Source: JAJXWB01 sp046349215
Lineage (GTDB): Bacteria; Pseudomonadota; Alphaproteobacteria; Rhizobiales; Beijerinckiaceae
Length of the DNA stretch: 64,000 bases
Direction of reading: 5' to 3'
NCBI GenBank assembly: GCA_046349215.1
Contig: JAXMCV010000002.1
Coordinates: 992,001-1,056,000 of the forward strand
Shown here: piece by piece, positions 52,616 through 62,040 of the stretch
Layout of the letters: each line of letters starts with the position of its first letter
How positions within the stretch are numbered: position 1 is the stretch's first letter
Notes under the pieces: generated by a model
Told to the model about the DNA's origin: nothing
Seen by the model: only the letters and a program-made list of their open reading frames with translations
Database searches by the model: none
Translations under genes and position numbers: made by a program

Positions 52616-53515
52616 ATGGATATCACTACACTCCGGTATGCGCTTCGCGCCTCAGATCATTTGAGTTTTCGCGCGGCCGCGAGGTCGTTCGGCATAGGAC
52701 AAGGCTCGCTCAGTCGCCGCATCCGATCGCTCGAGGACGAGATCGGCGTGTCGTTGTTCGAACGACACAGAAGCGGAGTGCGAGCGACGGCCGCCGGTCG
52801 TCAATTCCTGGCGCGCGTCCGCTCAGCGCTCGACGAACTTGACTACGCCGTCGAACGCGCGAGCACCGCGGGCCGCGCCGAAACTGGCTTGCTGCGGATT
52901 GGAGTCTTCCATTCTCTCACGTCCGGGCGACTGCGTGACATCGTCATAGACTACAGATTGCATTGGCCGGACGTATCGCTCGAATTCACAGAATCCGACA
53001 GTGAGGCGCAAATGACCGCGCTGCGCGAGCGGCAAATCGATGTCGGCTTCATTGTCGGCGCGGACCAGGTCTTGGGACTGGAGCACGAAGCCGTCTGGAG
53101 CGAACCAGCGTTCATTGCACTCGCTGAACGTCATACGCTCGCGTCACATGACGAGGTCGCATGGGCGGATCTTCTGAGACAGAGGATAATCATGCGCACT
53201 CGCGGCGACGGTTCGTCAGCCCTGAGTTGGCTCGCCGAGCGGCGAGGTCCGGATGGGACGTTTGCAGATGTGACGACCTTTGCGGTTTCGAGGGAGACGC
53301 TGCTTGCCTTGGTCGGCGCTGGTTTCGGGTCGACGGTCGTTGCGGAGTCGGCCACGACCATTCACGTTCCAGGCGTTGTTTTTCGGCGGATCAAAGTGCC
53401 GGACATTTTCATTCCATTTCGAATGGTCTGGTTTGCGGGCAACGACAATCCGGCGTTGCGCAGGTTTCTGAGCCACGTCAGGACGCATATCGCGGCGCCA
53501 AAACGGCGACCATGA
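52616..53515 (+). CDS. LysR-family transcriptional regulator next to the trb cluster
   Basis: 299 residues. An N-terminal winged helix-turn-helix (residues 1-60: LSFRAAARSFGIGQGSLSRR, then IRSLEDEIGVSLFERHRSG) precedes a substrate-binding-type effector domain (ETGLLRIGVFHSL, RERQIDVGFIVG). LysR genes of this type regularly terminate trb clusters in Rhizobiales integrative elements, convergent to trbI as here, and are taken as transfer regulators. It could instead control the adjacent fatty-acid operon. Confidence 0.88.
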   Translation: MDITTLRYALRASDHLSFRAAARSFGIGQGSLSRRIRSLEDEIGVSLFERHRSGVRATAAGRQFLARVRSALDELDYAVERASTAGRAETGLLRIGVFHSLTSGRLRDIVIDYRLHWPDVSLEFTESDSEAQMTALRERQIDVGFIVGADQVLGLEHEAVWSEPAFIALAERHTLASHDEVAWADLLRQRIIMRTRGDGSSALSWLAERRGPDGTFADVTTFAVSRETLLALVGAGFGSTVVAESATTIHVPGVVFRRIKVPDIFIPFRMVWFAGNDNPALRRFLSHVRTHIAAPKRRP

Positions 53516-53614
53516 AAGCCGGCCTGTCTTGTCAGTGTGGGCGACAGAGCTCATGGAATCGCTGCCGCGCGTTCGCGAGGGAGCGAGGCAATCGGCAATC
53601 ATGACAGGCGTCTG

Positions 53615-53833
53615 TTACGCGCGACGCCGGGTTCTTGCGAATACCCGATCCGTCGCCATAAAGCGCATCAACATGGGCGCTATGAGCTTCGTCGGTTCGC
53701 TCACCGCTGCCCCGCTTTCTCGTCCGAGAATCTCGGCATAGGCGACGAGGTCGCGATGGACGGCCGCCGGCAACTCAATGGTGACCTTGACCGGCTTATC
53801 GTCGGACAGCGCGCCCAGTTTGAGTTTCGCCAT
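53615..53833 (-). CDS. DUF2274 protein, trb-cluster associated
   Basis: 72 residues: MAKLKLGALSDDKPVKVTIE, then LPAAVHRDLVAYAEILGRES and a basic end. DUF2274 proteins resemble small ribbon-helix-helix regulators and follow trbI in many conjugation clusters. Starts 10 nt after the trbI stop. Confidence 0.85.
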   Translation of the reverse strand: MAKLKLGALSDDKPVKVTIELPAAVHRDLVAYAEILGRESGAAVSEPTKLIAPMLMRFMATDRVFARTRRRA

Positions 53834-53843
53834 TTTATATCCC

Positions 53844-55007
53844 TCAGCCGCGATAGGGTTCGAGCACGAGATCGCGATTGACGATGACGCGCACGGGGTA
53901 ACCGGGTCGCATGGTCAGAGTCGGCTGGACGTTGAGATTGCGGCCGACGATCTGCTGACCCGTCTGATTGAAGCTCTGCGAGCCGCCGCGCCTGATAGCC
54001 TGAAGCAGGCCGTTCTCGTTGCTGCCGACACCGGCTTCGGAGCCGACGCTCAGCAGCGTCGACAGCAACGCCGCCTTGAACAGGGTTCCCCAATGACGAT
54101 CGACTTCGTCCTCCAGCCCGGAATAGCCGCCGGCGTCTGCGCCCTGCTGGCGTTCGAGCACGATCGAACGGCCGTTCGGCATGATGAGGCGCGTCCAGAC
54201 GAGTAGGACGCGTGACTGGCCGAAGGCGACCTGGCTGTCGTAGGCGCCGACGAGCCGCGCGCCCTGCGGAATCAGAAGCAAGCGGCCGGTCGGACTGTCG
54301 TAGACGTTTTCCGTCACTTGCGCTGTGATCTGACCGGGCAGGTCGGAGCGGATGCCGGTAATGAGTGCCGCCGGGATGATCGAACCCGCCTGCACCACAT
54401 TGCGCGAAGCGGGTCTTTGGACCCGGTCGGGACTCGTCGTCCGGCGGTCGACGGATGCGTTGATGAAGGCGAGTTTTCGGTCCTGGCCATTCTGAGTGGA
54501 ATAATCGTCTGCGCGTTGGTCGAGGTTCGCGCGCTCTCCGTCTGCAGGCGCGCCGTGGTCTCCAGCGGACGTCTGCCGAACGTTGGTCGATGCAAATAGC
54601 CGGCTCGTGCGCGCTGCCTCCATTTCCTGGGCGCGGCGTTGCTCTTCGGGGTCGACGACCGGCGCCTGCGCAATAGGATGTCCTTGAGCGGCGAGGATCG
54701 GACGACCGAGGTCGCCGGGTAGCGGCGGCCCGAGCGGCGGAGCATCGCGGGGAATTCCGGCATAGTCGCGGGGCAAGCCCGCGAGACCGTCAGCGGTGAC
54801 CTTGTGGTCCGTTGAATAGAGTTCTTCAGCGATACGACGACTGCGCTTGTTCTGGAGAGCCCAGAGCACGGCGGCGCTGATGATAACGAGCGCGAGTGCC
54901 GTCCCGCCTGCCAGCACCTTTCGGGAAAGGCGGGTGATGCGCGGGCGTTCCGCCCGTAGACGCAGAGTGGAGGCCGCATTGTCCGGCTTGTTGGCGTCGA
55001 CACTCAT
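53844..55007 (-). CDS. trbI: conjugal transfer protein TrbI (VirB10-like)
   Basis: 387 residues. A short cytoplasmic N-terminus, one membrane helix (about 30-50, LAGGTALALVIISAAVLWAL), a Pro-rich periplasmic linker, then the TrbI/VirB10 barrel domain (VQAGSIIPAALITGIRSDLP, GARLVGAYDSQVAFGQSRVL, LTMRPGYPVRVIVNRDLVL). It spans both membranes and gates the transfer channel. Overlaps trbG by 4 nt. Confidence 0.95.
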   Translation of the reverse strand: MSVDANKPDNAASTLRLRAERPRITRLSRKVLAGGTALALVIISAAVLWALQNKRSRRIAEELYSTDHKVTADGLAGLPRDYAGIPRDAPPLGPPLPGDLGRPILAAQGHPIAQAPVVDPEEQRRAQEMEAARTSRLFASTNVRQTSAGDHGAPADGERANLDQRADDYSTQNGQDRKLAFINASVDRRTTSPDRVQRPASRNVVQAGSIIPAALITGIRSDLPGQITAQVTENVYDSPTGRLLLIPQGARLVGAYDSQVAFGQSRVLLVWTRLIMPNGRSIVLERQQGADAGGYSGLEDEVDRHWGTLFKAALLSTLLSVGSEAGVGSNENGLLQAIRRGGSQSFNQTGQQIVGRNLNVQPTLTMRPGYPVRVIVNRDLVLEPYRG

Positions 55008-56035
55008 GACGACGGCCTCTCGTCGGTGCGCAGAATCCGGACTTTTTGCTGGGGATCGCCGCCGAGGCGCAATTCGGCCGCGGCGAACAGACGATCGACG
55101 ATCAGCACATTGCCGTAAGCGCGATAGTTGACGAGTTCGGGCTTGCCGCCGGATCCGAGAACGAAGAGCGGGGGCATTTCGCCCTGTCCGACGCCGCCGG
55201 GGAATTCGATATAGACCTTGCGACCGTCGTCATACGCGAGCAGCGGACGCCAGGGCGGATCGTCACCCTCGATGCGATAGCGCAAGCGACGATCGGCCGG
55301 ATCGGGAAGAATCGGAACGAGCGGGGCCTGCCGCGCCATTTCGCCGCGGTCGCTCGGATAGGTCCAGGCGATCGAAGGCATGTAGGGCTTTTCACGCGAG
55401 CGCAGCTCGAGGAGGTAGGTGCGGCGGTCAGTATTCAAGACAAGATTTGTGTCGATGCCCGGCCGGGTCGGTTTGACGAGAATATGGACGCGACGATCTT
55501 CGCCCGCGCCGCTCTCCGTGTCGCCGACGACCCAACGCACCGTGTCGCCTGCGGCGACCGGACCCGAGCCCGTGAGCTGTTCGCCCTGTTCGAGCGCGAT
55601 GTCGGTGATCTGGCCGGGAGCGGCATAGACCTGGTAGAGCGCGCCGGGACTGAAGGGATAGACCTGCACGGCGTTGAAGTAGCCGCTACGACGCGGCTGC
55701 ACGCGGGCCGCGTCATTGGCGGTTTCGACGCGCGCTTCGGGATCTTTCGCCTCCAATGCGCCGGCCTTGCCGCCGAGCGCCGGCTTCCAGGCGGGCGGGA
55801 TATGAAAGGGCTTCGGCCGATCGTCCACAGGAACCGGCGGCGTCGACAACGACGGCATACTGTCGTCATAGGCGATGTGCGGCGGCTCGAAACTTGAGCA
55901 ACCCGCAAGCGCTGAGGCGGACAGGAGCAGAAGCGGTACGACGAGTTTCCGCACGGGCGGAAGTGCCGACGCCTTCACGATATGCGCGCTGCTTGCGGTC
56001 ACTGGTGCGGAGAGGATTTCCAAAGAAGAATTCAC
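55004..56035 (-). CDS. trbG: conjugal transfer protein TrbG (VirB9-like)
   Basis: 343 residues. The N-terminus carries an extended leader ending in a lipobox SASALAGC (about residue 45), so it may be a lipoprotein. The C-terminal VirB9/CagX domain has RRTYLLELRSREKPYMPSIA and ADRRLRYRIEGDDPPWRPLL. Part of the outer-membrane core complex with TrbI. Four-nucleotide overlaps to both neighbours. Confidence 0.94.
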   Translation of the reverse strand: MNSSLEILSAPVTASSAHIVKASALPPVRKLVVPLLLLSASALAGCSSFEPPHIAYDDSMPSLSTPPVPVDDRPKPFHIPPAWKPALGGKAGALEAKDPEARVETANDAARVQPRRSGYFNAVQVYPFSPGALYQVYAAPGQITDIALEQGEQLTGSGPVAAGDTVRWVVGDTESGAGEDRRVHILVKPTRPGIDTNLVLNTDRRTYLLELRSREKPYMPSIAWTYPSDRGEMARQAPLVPILPDPADRRLRYRIEGDDPPWRPLLAYDDGRKVYIEFPGGVGQGEMPPLFVLGSGGKPELVNYRAYGNVLIVDRLFAAAELRLGGDPQQKVRILRTDERPSS

Positions 56036-56715
56036 TGCCCGAGCTCCTTCGACCAGTTGAGCGCGTTGACAAAGACGCCGAGAGGATTCTTGCGCAGATG
56101 ATCGGCGTCGCGCGGCGGCTGGATCGCGATCGAGAGAATACCCGTCCAGCGTTCAGTCGAAGCAAGCTGACCGTTCTCGTAGCGGCGCTCGATCCAGGCG
56201 ATGCGAAAGCTCTCGGGCGAGGCGCGAATGACGGACGACACCTCGATCGCGACCTGCATCTTGCCGAGCTTGGCGAACGGATCGGCGTTGCGCGCAAAAT
56301 CGTTGAGCGCGAGAGCGCCGCGATCGGTCACGAAATCGTAGGCGCGCAGCCAATCCTGGCGCAATACGATCGGATCGGACGGCAGACCGCGAACGTCCTC
56401 GATGAAGCGCGCGAGATGAAAGGCGATTTGCGGATCGGTCGGCTGGTAGTCGTAGGTCGCCGGCGAGATAGCCTGCGCCTGACCGAGGCGATCGATTTGC
56501 ACGACCCATGGCGTCACGGAGCCGCGCGCGGACTGCCACACGACGACGGCCGCGAGCCCCGCCGAAAGCGCGAGGCAGCCGAAGGCCATGAGCCGCCAGT
56601 TCTTCGCCTGTACGCGGGCCGAGCCGATGCGTTCGTCCCAGGCCTGCGCCGCCTTTTGATAGGGCGTCTCGGGTTGCGGCGTGCGGCCGTAGCGAATGGT
56701 TGTCCGTGAAAACAT
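56032..56715 (-). CDS. trbF: conjugal transfer protein TrbF (VirB8-like)
   Basis: 227 residues: cytoplasmic N-terminus (TPYQKAAQAWDERIGSARVQ), one membrane helix (about 42-62), and a periplasmic VirB8 domain (TPWVVQIDRLGQAQA, IEVSSVIRASPESFRIAWIE, NPLGVFVNALNWSKEL). Bridges the inner-membrane and core complexes. The start codon overlaps the trbL stop by 1 nt. Confidence 0.95.
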   Translation of the reverse strand: MFSRTTIRYGRTPQPETPYQKAAQAWDERIGSARVQAKNWRLMAFGCLALSAGLAAVVVWQSARGSVTPWVVQIDRLGQAQAISPATYDYQPTDPQIAFHLARFIEDVRGLPSDPIVLRQDWLRAYDFVTDRGALALNDFARNADPFAKLGKMQVAIEVSSVIRASPESFRIAWIERRYENGQLASTERWTGILSIAIQPPRDADHLRKNPLGVFVNALNWSKELGQ

Positions 56716-57893
56716 CAGTTCTTGCCCTCGGAGAGATCGACGGAAGCGCCGGAGGCGCCGTGCTCGGCGGAACGGACGGCATGGGCCGCCGTGGAGACGC
56801 CGTGACCCAGGGAACGCGAACCCCTGAATCGTTGGGCCCAGGACGGCGGCGCGTCGCCGGAGGCGGGCGCGCCGGCGCCGGCCGCTGCTCCGCTCGAAGG
56901 ATCGCCAGCAGGACGGCTCGCAAGGCTGCCACCGTTCCCCGTCCCGGCTGAGCCGCCGCCGCTGGAGGCGGCGACGACGCCGGAGATTCCAGAGCCCACG
57001 AGACGCGCGCCGCCCGCAGCGAGCCCTGCGCCGGCCGCGACCATGCCGCCGGCGGCGATTCCCGCGCCGACCGCGGCGCCTGCGCCAAGTTGGGGGCCGC
57101 CAGACACGAGTCCATTGGCGACGCCCGGCCCGAATATGCCGAGGCCGAGCAGAGACAGCGAAGCGAGGACGAGCGCCATGGCGTCGTCGATCGTCGGCTG
57201 CGCGCCGGTCGAGCCTTGCGTGAATTGCGAAAACAGCGTCGAGCCGATGCCGATGATGACGGCGAGCACCAGCACCTTGACCCCGGTCGCGATCACATGG
57301 CCCAGAACCTTCTCGGCGACGAAGGCGGTCTTGTTGAAGAGGCCGAAAGGAATGAGGACAAAGCCCGCGAGTGTCGTCAGCTTGAATTCGATGAGGGTGA
57401 CGAAGAGCTGGATCGCCAGGATGAAGAAGGCGAGGAGAACCGTCAGCCAGGCGATGAACAAAACAGAGATCTGCAGGAAATTCTCGAAGAAGCTGACATA
57501 GCCCATGAGGCCGGAGATCGCTTCGAGAATGGGACGGCCGGCGTCGAGACCGACCTGCGCAATGCGACCTGGTCGCAGAAAGTCGACGGTCGAAAGCGAT
57601 GTGCCCGAGGCCTTGAGTCCGAGGCCCGCAAAACTGTCGAAGACGATCTTTGCAAGATTGTTCCAGTTGCCGATGAGGTAGGCGAAGACGCCGACGAACA
57701 GCGTCCTGCGGATCATTCGCGCGATCATGGAATTGTCCGGCGCGAGCATCCAGAACAGGGAGGCAAGCGTCATGTCGATCGCGAGCAGGGTCGCGGCCAG
57801 AAACCTGACCTCGCCGCCGAGCAGGCCGAAGCCTGAATCGATGTAGGTCGTGAAGACCTCGAGAAAGCGGTCGATGACGCCTGTGCCGCCCAT
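56715..57893 (-). CDS. trbL: P-type conjugative transfer protein TrbL (VirB6-like)
   Basis: 392 residues from the ATG at 57893. Five to six membrane helices fill residues 20-270 (for example FLAATLLAIDMTLASLFWML, VLGHVIATGVKVLVLAVIIG). A Gly/Ala/Ser-rich tail of about 120 residues follows, with charged segments at the end. Forms part of the inner-membrane channel. Confidence 0.94.
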   Translation of the reverse strand: MGGTGVIDRFLEVFTTYIDSGFGLLGGEVRFLAATLLAIDMTLASLFWMLAPDNSMIARMIRRTLFVGVFAYLIGNWNNLAKIVFDSFAGLGLKASGTSLSTVDFLRPGRIAQVGLDAGRPILEAISGLMGYVSFFENFLQISVLFIAWLTVLLAFFILAIQLFVTLIEFKLTTLAGFVLIPFGLFNKTAFVAEKVLGHVIATGVKVLVLAVIIGIGSTLFSQFTQGSTGAQPTIDDAMALVLASLSLLGLGIFGPGVANGLVSGGPQLGAGAAVGAGIAAGGMVAAGAGLAAGGARLVGSGISGVVAASSGGGSAGTGNGGSLASRPAGDPSSGAAAGAGAPASGDAPPSWAQRFRGSRSLGHGVSTAAHAVRSAEHGASGASVDLSEGKN

Positions 57894-57894
57894 A

Positions 57895-58269
57895 TCAGTC
57901 GGTCCATCCGGAGGTTGAAGGCTGCGCGCCTGGCTCGATGCGATGGTCGGCCTTCGGCGCCGGCGGGTTCGCGAGCAAAGCGGGATCGAAGTCGAATTCG
58001 GCTCTTGGGCGGCCGTTCGACAGGAAGCGCTTGCGGCTTTCGGCCCAGACGTGACGACAGCGGTCGAGCGCGGCTTCGTCGTCTGACGTGACTGACTTGC
58101 ACTGCCGCAGTTTCTCGGCGAGCCGGTCGTCCGGAAGCGCAACAGCGGGGACCGACGAATCTTCTGGCCCGTCGCGCTGCGACAGGACCGCCACGCCGAA
58201 CGCCGTGATGACGACGGCCGCGATCGCGGCGATCTTCGTCGCCGTCCGCTGTGAGACGAGCGGCTCCAC
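57895..58269 (-). CDS. trbK: putative entry-exclusion protein TrbK-alt
   Basis: 124 residues from a GTG at 58269 that overlaps the trbJ stop (TAGTG). An N-terminal membrane helix (ATKIAAIAAVVITAFGVAVL) is followed by the family motif LAEKLRQCKSVTSDDEAALDR, then CRHVWAESRKRFL, with two cysteines. Such proteins are thought to block redundant transfer into cells that already carry the element. Confidence 0.85.
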   Translation of the reverse strand: MEPLVSQRTATKIAAIAAVVITAFGVAVLSQRDGPEDSSVPAVALPDDRLAEKLRQCKSVTSDDEAALDRCRHVWAESRKRFLSNGRPRAEFDFDPALLANPPAPKADHRIEPGAQPSTSGWTD

Positions 58270-59003
58270 TAGTGAAACATCCTGATGTCCTGGGGCTGAT
58301 AGCCCTGACCCGGCGTCAGGAACCGTCGCATTTGTTCGCGTGCAGAATCCTGGGCGGCGACGCGTTGTGCGGTCTCGAGCGACTGCGCCCGGCCCTGCGC
58401 GGCGACGGCAGCGGTCAGATCGGCAAGCTGCTGCGCCTGGAGGGCGACGAGCTGATTGCCGGCTTGCGTCGCCTGCAGCGCGCCGGTCGCGGACTGGCTG
58501 GCCGAGACGAGCGCCGACATCTGCGTTCTGTTGGTGTCGAGATTGCCGACGATCTGCGCCTGGACGCGCAGCGTATCTTGCAGGCCTGCGACCGAATTCT
58601 GCCAACGCGCCTGCGCATTGGCGACGAGCGCTTGGCTCGACTGGCTGGCGGACGCCGGCGCATAGGTCGTCGAGAAAGCCCGGTCGATCTGCTGCACGTC
58701 GTAGGCGATGCGCTGCGCCTGCGACAGAAGGCTTTGGGTCTTCTGGATCGATTGCTGGATCTGCTGTAGCGACGAGTAGGGCAGGTTCGCGAGATTGCGC
58801 GCCTGGTTGAGCAACATCTGCGCCTGGTTCTGAAGCGAGGTGATCTGATTGGCGATCTGCCTCAGCGTGTTGGCGGCGGTCATCACGTTCTGCGCGTAAT
58901 TGCTGGGATCGAACACCAGGAATTGTGCGCGCGACGGCCCCGTGGCGCAGGCGACCGAGAGAGCGAGAGCGCTCGCGACCGCGAGCCGACGAATATTGTT
59001 CAT
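58269..59003 (-). CDS. trbJ: P-type conjugative transfer protein TrbJ (VirB5-like)
   Basis: 244 residues from the ATG at 59003. The signal peptide is ASALALSVACATGPSRA-Q. The mature protein is nearly all heptad-like helix (NTLRQIANQITSLQNQAQML, LQQIQQSIQKTQSLLSQAQR), as in VirB5 pilus-tip proteins. Overlaps trbE by 4 nt. Confidence 0.93.
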   Translation of the reverse strand: MNNIRRLAVASALALSVACATGPSRAQFLVFDPSNYAQNVMTAANTLRQIANQITSLQNQAQMLLNQARNLANLPYSSLQQIQQSIQKTQSLLSQAQRIAYDVQQIDRAFSTTYAPASASQSSQALVANAQARWQNSVAGLQDTLRVQAQIVGNLDTNRTQMSALVSASQSATGALQATQAGNQLVALQAQQLADLTAAVAAQGRAQSLETAQRVAAQDSAREQMRRFLTPGQGYQPQDIRMFH

Positions 59004-61438
59004 GATTGCGTTCCCTTCCAATCGAGATGCGGAAAGAGTTCTGTCGCCCACGAAAGGCCGCGTGCGAGCAACCAGCCCGCGACGAAGGCGTCGCGGCCGT
59101 GTTCGCCGAGGACGCGCTCGATGAGCGCTTGGTCGGTCTTCGAGGACGCCGCGCAAAATGCGAGCGTGACTTCGCTTAGGCCCAGTTCAAAGAGCCGATT
59201 GCCCCGGCGCGATTGGCAGTAATAGTCGCGCTTCGGCGTCGCGCGCGCGAGAATTTCAATCTGGCGATCGTTGAGGCCGAAGCGGCGGTAGATCGTGGCT
59301 ATCTGCTGTTCGATCGCCCGTTCGTTCGGTAGAAAGAGCCGCGTCGGGCAGCTCTCGATGATCGCGGGCGCGATCGAGGAGCCGTCGATGTCGGACAGGG
59401 ATTGGGTGGCGAAGACGACGGACGCGTTCTTCTTGCGCAACGTCTTCAACCATTCGCGGATCTGACCGGAGAAATTTTCATCGTCGAGCGCGAGCCAACC
59501 CTCGTCGATGATGAGAAGGGTCGGCCGACCATCGAGCCGCGCCTCGATGCGATGAAAGAGGTAGGAGAGGACGGCGGGCGCGGCGCCCACGCCGATGAGT
59601 CCCTCCGTCTCGAAGGCTTGTACGGAGGCTTCGCCCAGTCGCTCGGCCTCTGCGTCGAGCAGCCGCCCATAGGGACCGCCGAGGCAATATGGCGCGAAGG
59701 CGCGTTTGAGTGCCTGCGACTGCAGGAGAACCGAGAGGCCGGTCAGCGTGCGTTCAGCAACAGGCGCCGAGGCGAGCGAGGTCAGCGCCGACCACAGATG
59801 GTCCTTGGCTTCCGGTGTCACTGCGATTTTTTCGCGCGAGAGGATGGCGGCGATCCATTCGGAGGCCCAGGCGCGCTCGCCCTGATCTTCGATGCCGGCG
59901 AGCGGCTGCAGAGCGACATGCGCCGCGGCGTCTGAAAGCGCGCCGCCGAGATCGTGCCAGTCGCCGCGCATGGCGAGCGTCGCCGCCCTGATCGACCCGC
60001 CGAAATCGAAGGCGAAGATCTGTGCTTGTCCGTAGCGCCGGAACTGCAGGGCCATCAGCGCCAGCAGTACGGATTTACCCGCGCCGGTCGGACCGACGAT
60101 CAGCGTGTGTCCGACATCGCCAACATGGAGCGAGAAACGGAACGGCGTCGAGCCTTCGGTCCGGCCGAAGAACAGTGGCGGCGCCTCGAAATGCCCATCT
60201 GTCTCGTCGCCCGCCCAGACCGCGGACAAGGGGATCATGTGCGCGAGATTCAGTGTCGAGAGCGGCGGCTGGCGGACGTTGGCGTAGGCGTGTCCCGGCA
60301 ATGAGCCGAGCCAGGCGTCGACCGCATTGACGGTCTCGGGCATGCAGGTGAAGTCGCGACCCTGGATGACCTTTTCGACCAGCCGCAGTTTCTCGTCGGC
60401 GATGCGCGGGTCAGAATCCCAAACGGTTACGGTCGCCGTGACATAGGCCTCGCCGATCAGGTCGGAGCCGAGTTCCTGGAGGGCTGCGTCGGCGTCGAGC
60501 GCCTTGTTGTGGGCGTCGGTGTCGAGAAGGGTCGAGGCCTCATTGGTCATGACCTCCTTCAGGATCGCCGCGACCGATTTGCGCTTGGCGAACCATTGAC
60601 GACGGATTTTGGTCAGCAACTTCGTCGCGTCGGTCTTGTCGAGCATGATCGCGCGCGTCGACCATCGATAGGGAAAGGCGAGGCGGTTGAGTTCGTCGAG
60701 AATTCCGGGCGTGGTCGTGCTCGGAAAGCCGGTCATGGTGAGGACGCGCAGATGCGCCTCGCCCAGCATCGGCTCGAGGCCGCCGGTCAGCGCCTGATCC
60801 GCCAGCACCGCGTCGAGATACATGGGCGTCTCGGGGACACGGACGCCCTGACGCCGGGTCGAGACCGTCGAATGCAGATAGGTCAGCGTCTCCGCGTCAT
60901 CGAGCCATGCGCATTCCGGTACAAATCCTTCGACGAGTTGGAGGATGCGGTCGGTGCGGTCGAGAAAGCCGCGCAGGACCTCGCGGGCGTCGGCGCCTTC
61001 GCCGCGTTCGCGTCCCTCGTAGAGAAAGCGTTCCGCCTTCGCGGCGTCTTCGGCCGGCGGCAAGAACAGGAAGGTCAGGAAGTAGCTCGACTCGAAATGC
61101 GCGCCTTCCTCCTCGAACTGCGCCTTGCGTTCGGCGTCGACCATGGCCGAGGCGATGTCGGGAAACTCGGACGATGGATAGCTTTCGGCGACATGGCGCT
61201 GCGCCTCGACGAAGATCGCCCAACCCGAACCCAGACGCCGCAACGCGTTGTTGAGGCGACCAGCGACCGCGACGAGCTCGGCTGGCGTCGCGCTATCGAG
61301 GTCCGGACCACGAAAACGCGCGCTGCGCTGAAACGAGCCGTCCTTGTTGAGCACGACGCCCTTGGCGACCAGCGCCGCCCATGGCAGGAAGTCCGCGAGG
61401 CGTGCGGCGTCGGAGCGATATTCCTTTAAGCTCATCAT
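59000..61438 (-). CDS. trbE: conjugal transfer ATPase TrbE (VirB4-like)
   Basis: 812 residues, full length; two ATG codons at 61438 and 61435 both serve as possible starts. The N-terminal CagE/VirB4 domain precedes the ATPase core, with Walker A GPTGAGKSVLLAL near 445 and Walker B LLIIDEGWLAL near 645, then VVFATQSLSDI. Energises pilus assembly and substrate transfer. Confidence 0.96.
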   Translation of the reverse strand: MMSLKEYRSDAARLADFLPWAALVAKGVVLNKDGSFQRSARFRGPDLDSATPAELVAVAGRLNNALRRLGSGWAIFVEAQRHVAESYPSSEFPDIASAMVDAERKAQFEEEGAHFESSYFLTFLFLPPAEDAAKAERFLYEGRERGEGADAREVLRGFLDRTDRILQLVEGFVPECAWLDDAETLTYLHSTVSTRRQGVRVPETPMYLDAVLADQALTGGLEPMLGEAHLRVLTMTGFPSTTTPGILDELNRLAFPYRWSTRAIMLDKTDATKLLTKIRRQWFAKRKSVAAILKEVMTNEASTLLDTDAHNKALDADAALQELGSDLIGEAYVTATVTVWDSDPRIADEKLRLVEKVIQGRDFTCMPETVNAVDAWLGSLPGHAYANVRQPPLSTLNLAHMIPLSAVWAGDETDGHFEAPPLFFGRTEGSTPFRFSLHVGDVGHTLIVGPTGAGKSVLLALMALQFRRYGQAQIFAFDFGGSIRAATLAMRGDWHDLGGALSDAAAHVALQPLAGIEDQGERAWASEWIAAILSREKIAVTPEAKDHLWSALTSLASAPVAERTLTGLSVLLQSQALKRAFAPYCLGGPYGRLLDAEAERLGEASVQAFETEGLIGVGAAPAVLSYLFHRIEARLDGRPTLLIIDEGWLALDDENFSGQIREWLKTLRKKNASVVFATQSLSDIDGSSIAPAIIESCPTRLFLPNERAIEQQIATIYRRFGLNDRQIEILARATPKRDYYCQSRRGNRLFELGLSEVTLAFCAASSKTDQALIERVLGEHGRDAFVAGWLLARGLSWATELFPHLDWKGTQS

Positions 61439-61447
61439 AGCTGGCGC

Positions 61448-61711
61448 TCAGACGCTGAGATGGCCGGGAATGCGCAGGTGACGGCGCACGACATCGACGA
61501 AAAGCGGATCGCGTTTGGCCGCCCAAACCGCCGCGGCATGACCGATCGCCCAGATCAGGAGGCCAGGGATCCAGAGGCGCAGGCCGAGCCCGATCGCCGC
61601 GGCGAGCGTACCGGTGAGGATCGCGACGCTGCGCGGCGCGCCGCCCAAGAGAATGGGTTCGGCGAGCGAACGATGGACGGGGATGGCAAAGCCTGGGATC
61701 GTGTCGTTCAC
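61448..61711 (-). CDS. trbD: conjugal transfer protein TrbD (VirB3-like)
   Basis: 87 residues from a GTG at 61711 that overlaps the trbC stop (GTGA). The start reads NDTIPGFAIPVHRSLAEPIL, then GGAPRSVAI, and two helices span about 30-65, the standard VirB3 fold. Inner-membrane component of the channel. Confidence 0.92.
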   Translation of the reverse strand: MNDTIPGFAIPVHRSLAEPILLGGAPRSVAILTGTLAAAIGLGLRLWIPGLLIWAIGHAAAVWAAKRDPLFVDVVRRHLRIPGHLSV

Positions 61712-62040
61712 CGGACGAGCGCTCCGCCGCCGAAGGAGAAGAAGGAGAGGAAGAACGAACTTGCCGCGAAGGCGATCGACAGACCGAAGACGATCTGGAT
61801 GAGGCGGCGGAAGCCGCCGGAGGTGTCGCCGAAGGCGAGCGTCAGGCCGGTGATAATGATGACGATGACCGCAAGGATCTTGGCGACCGGCCCTTCGACC
61901 GATTGCAGGATCTGATTGAGCGGTTGCTCCCAGGGCATGTTGGAGCCGGCAGCACGCGCAGGTGCGCTCAGCAAGGAGCTGACGGCGAGGACAATCGAGA
62001 CTGGCGCCAGCCGGCGAAATTGGACGATCCGCTGAATCAC
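61708..62040 (-). CDS. trbC: conjugal transfer protein TrbC (VirB2-like pilin)
   Basis: 110 residues from a GTG at 62040, overlapping the trbB stop (GTGA). The leader ends SAPARA-A near residue 32, and two hydrophobic helices follow (ILAVIVIIITGLTLAFG, LSIAFAASSFFLSFFSFG). Major pilus subunit. Confidence 0.92.
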   Translation of the reverse strand: MIQRIVQFRRLAPVSIVLAVSSLLSAPARAAGSNMPWEQPLNQILQSVEGPVAKILAVIVIIITGLTLAFGDTSGGFRRLIQIVFGLSIAFAASSFFLSFFSFGGGALVR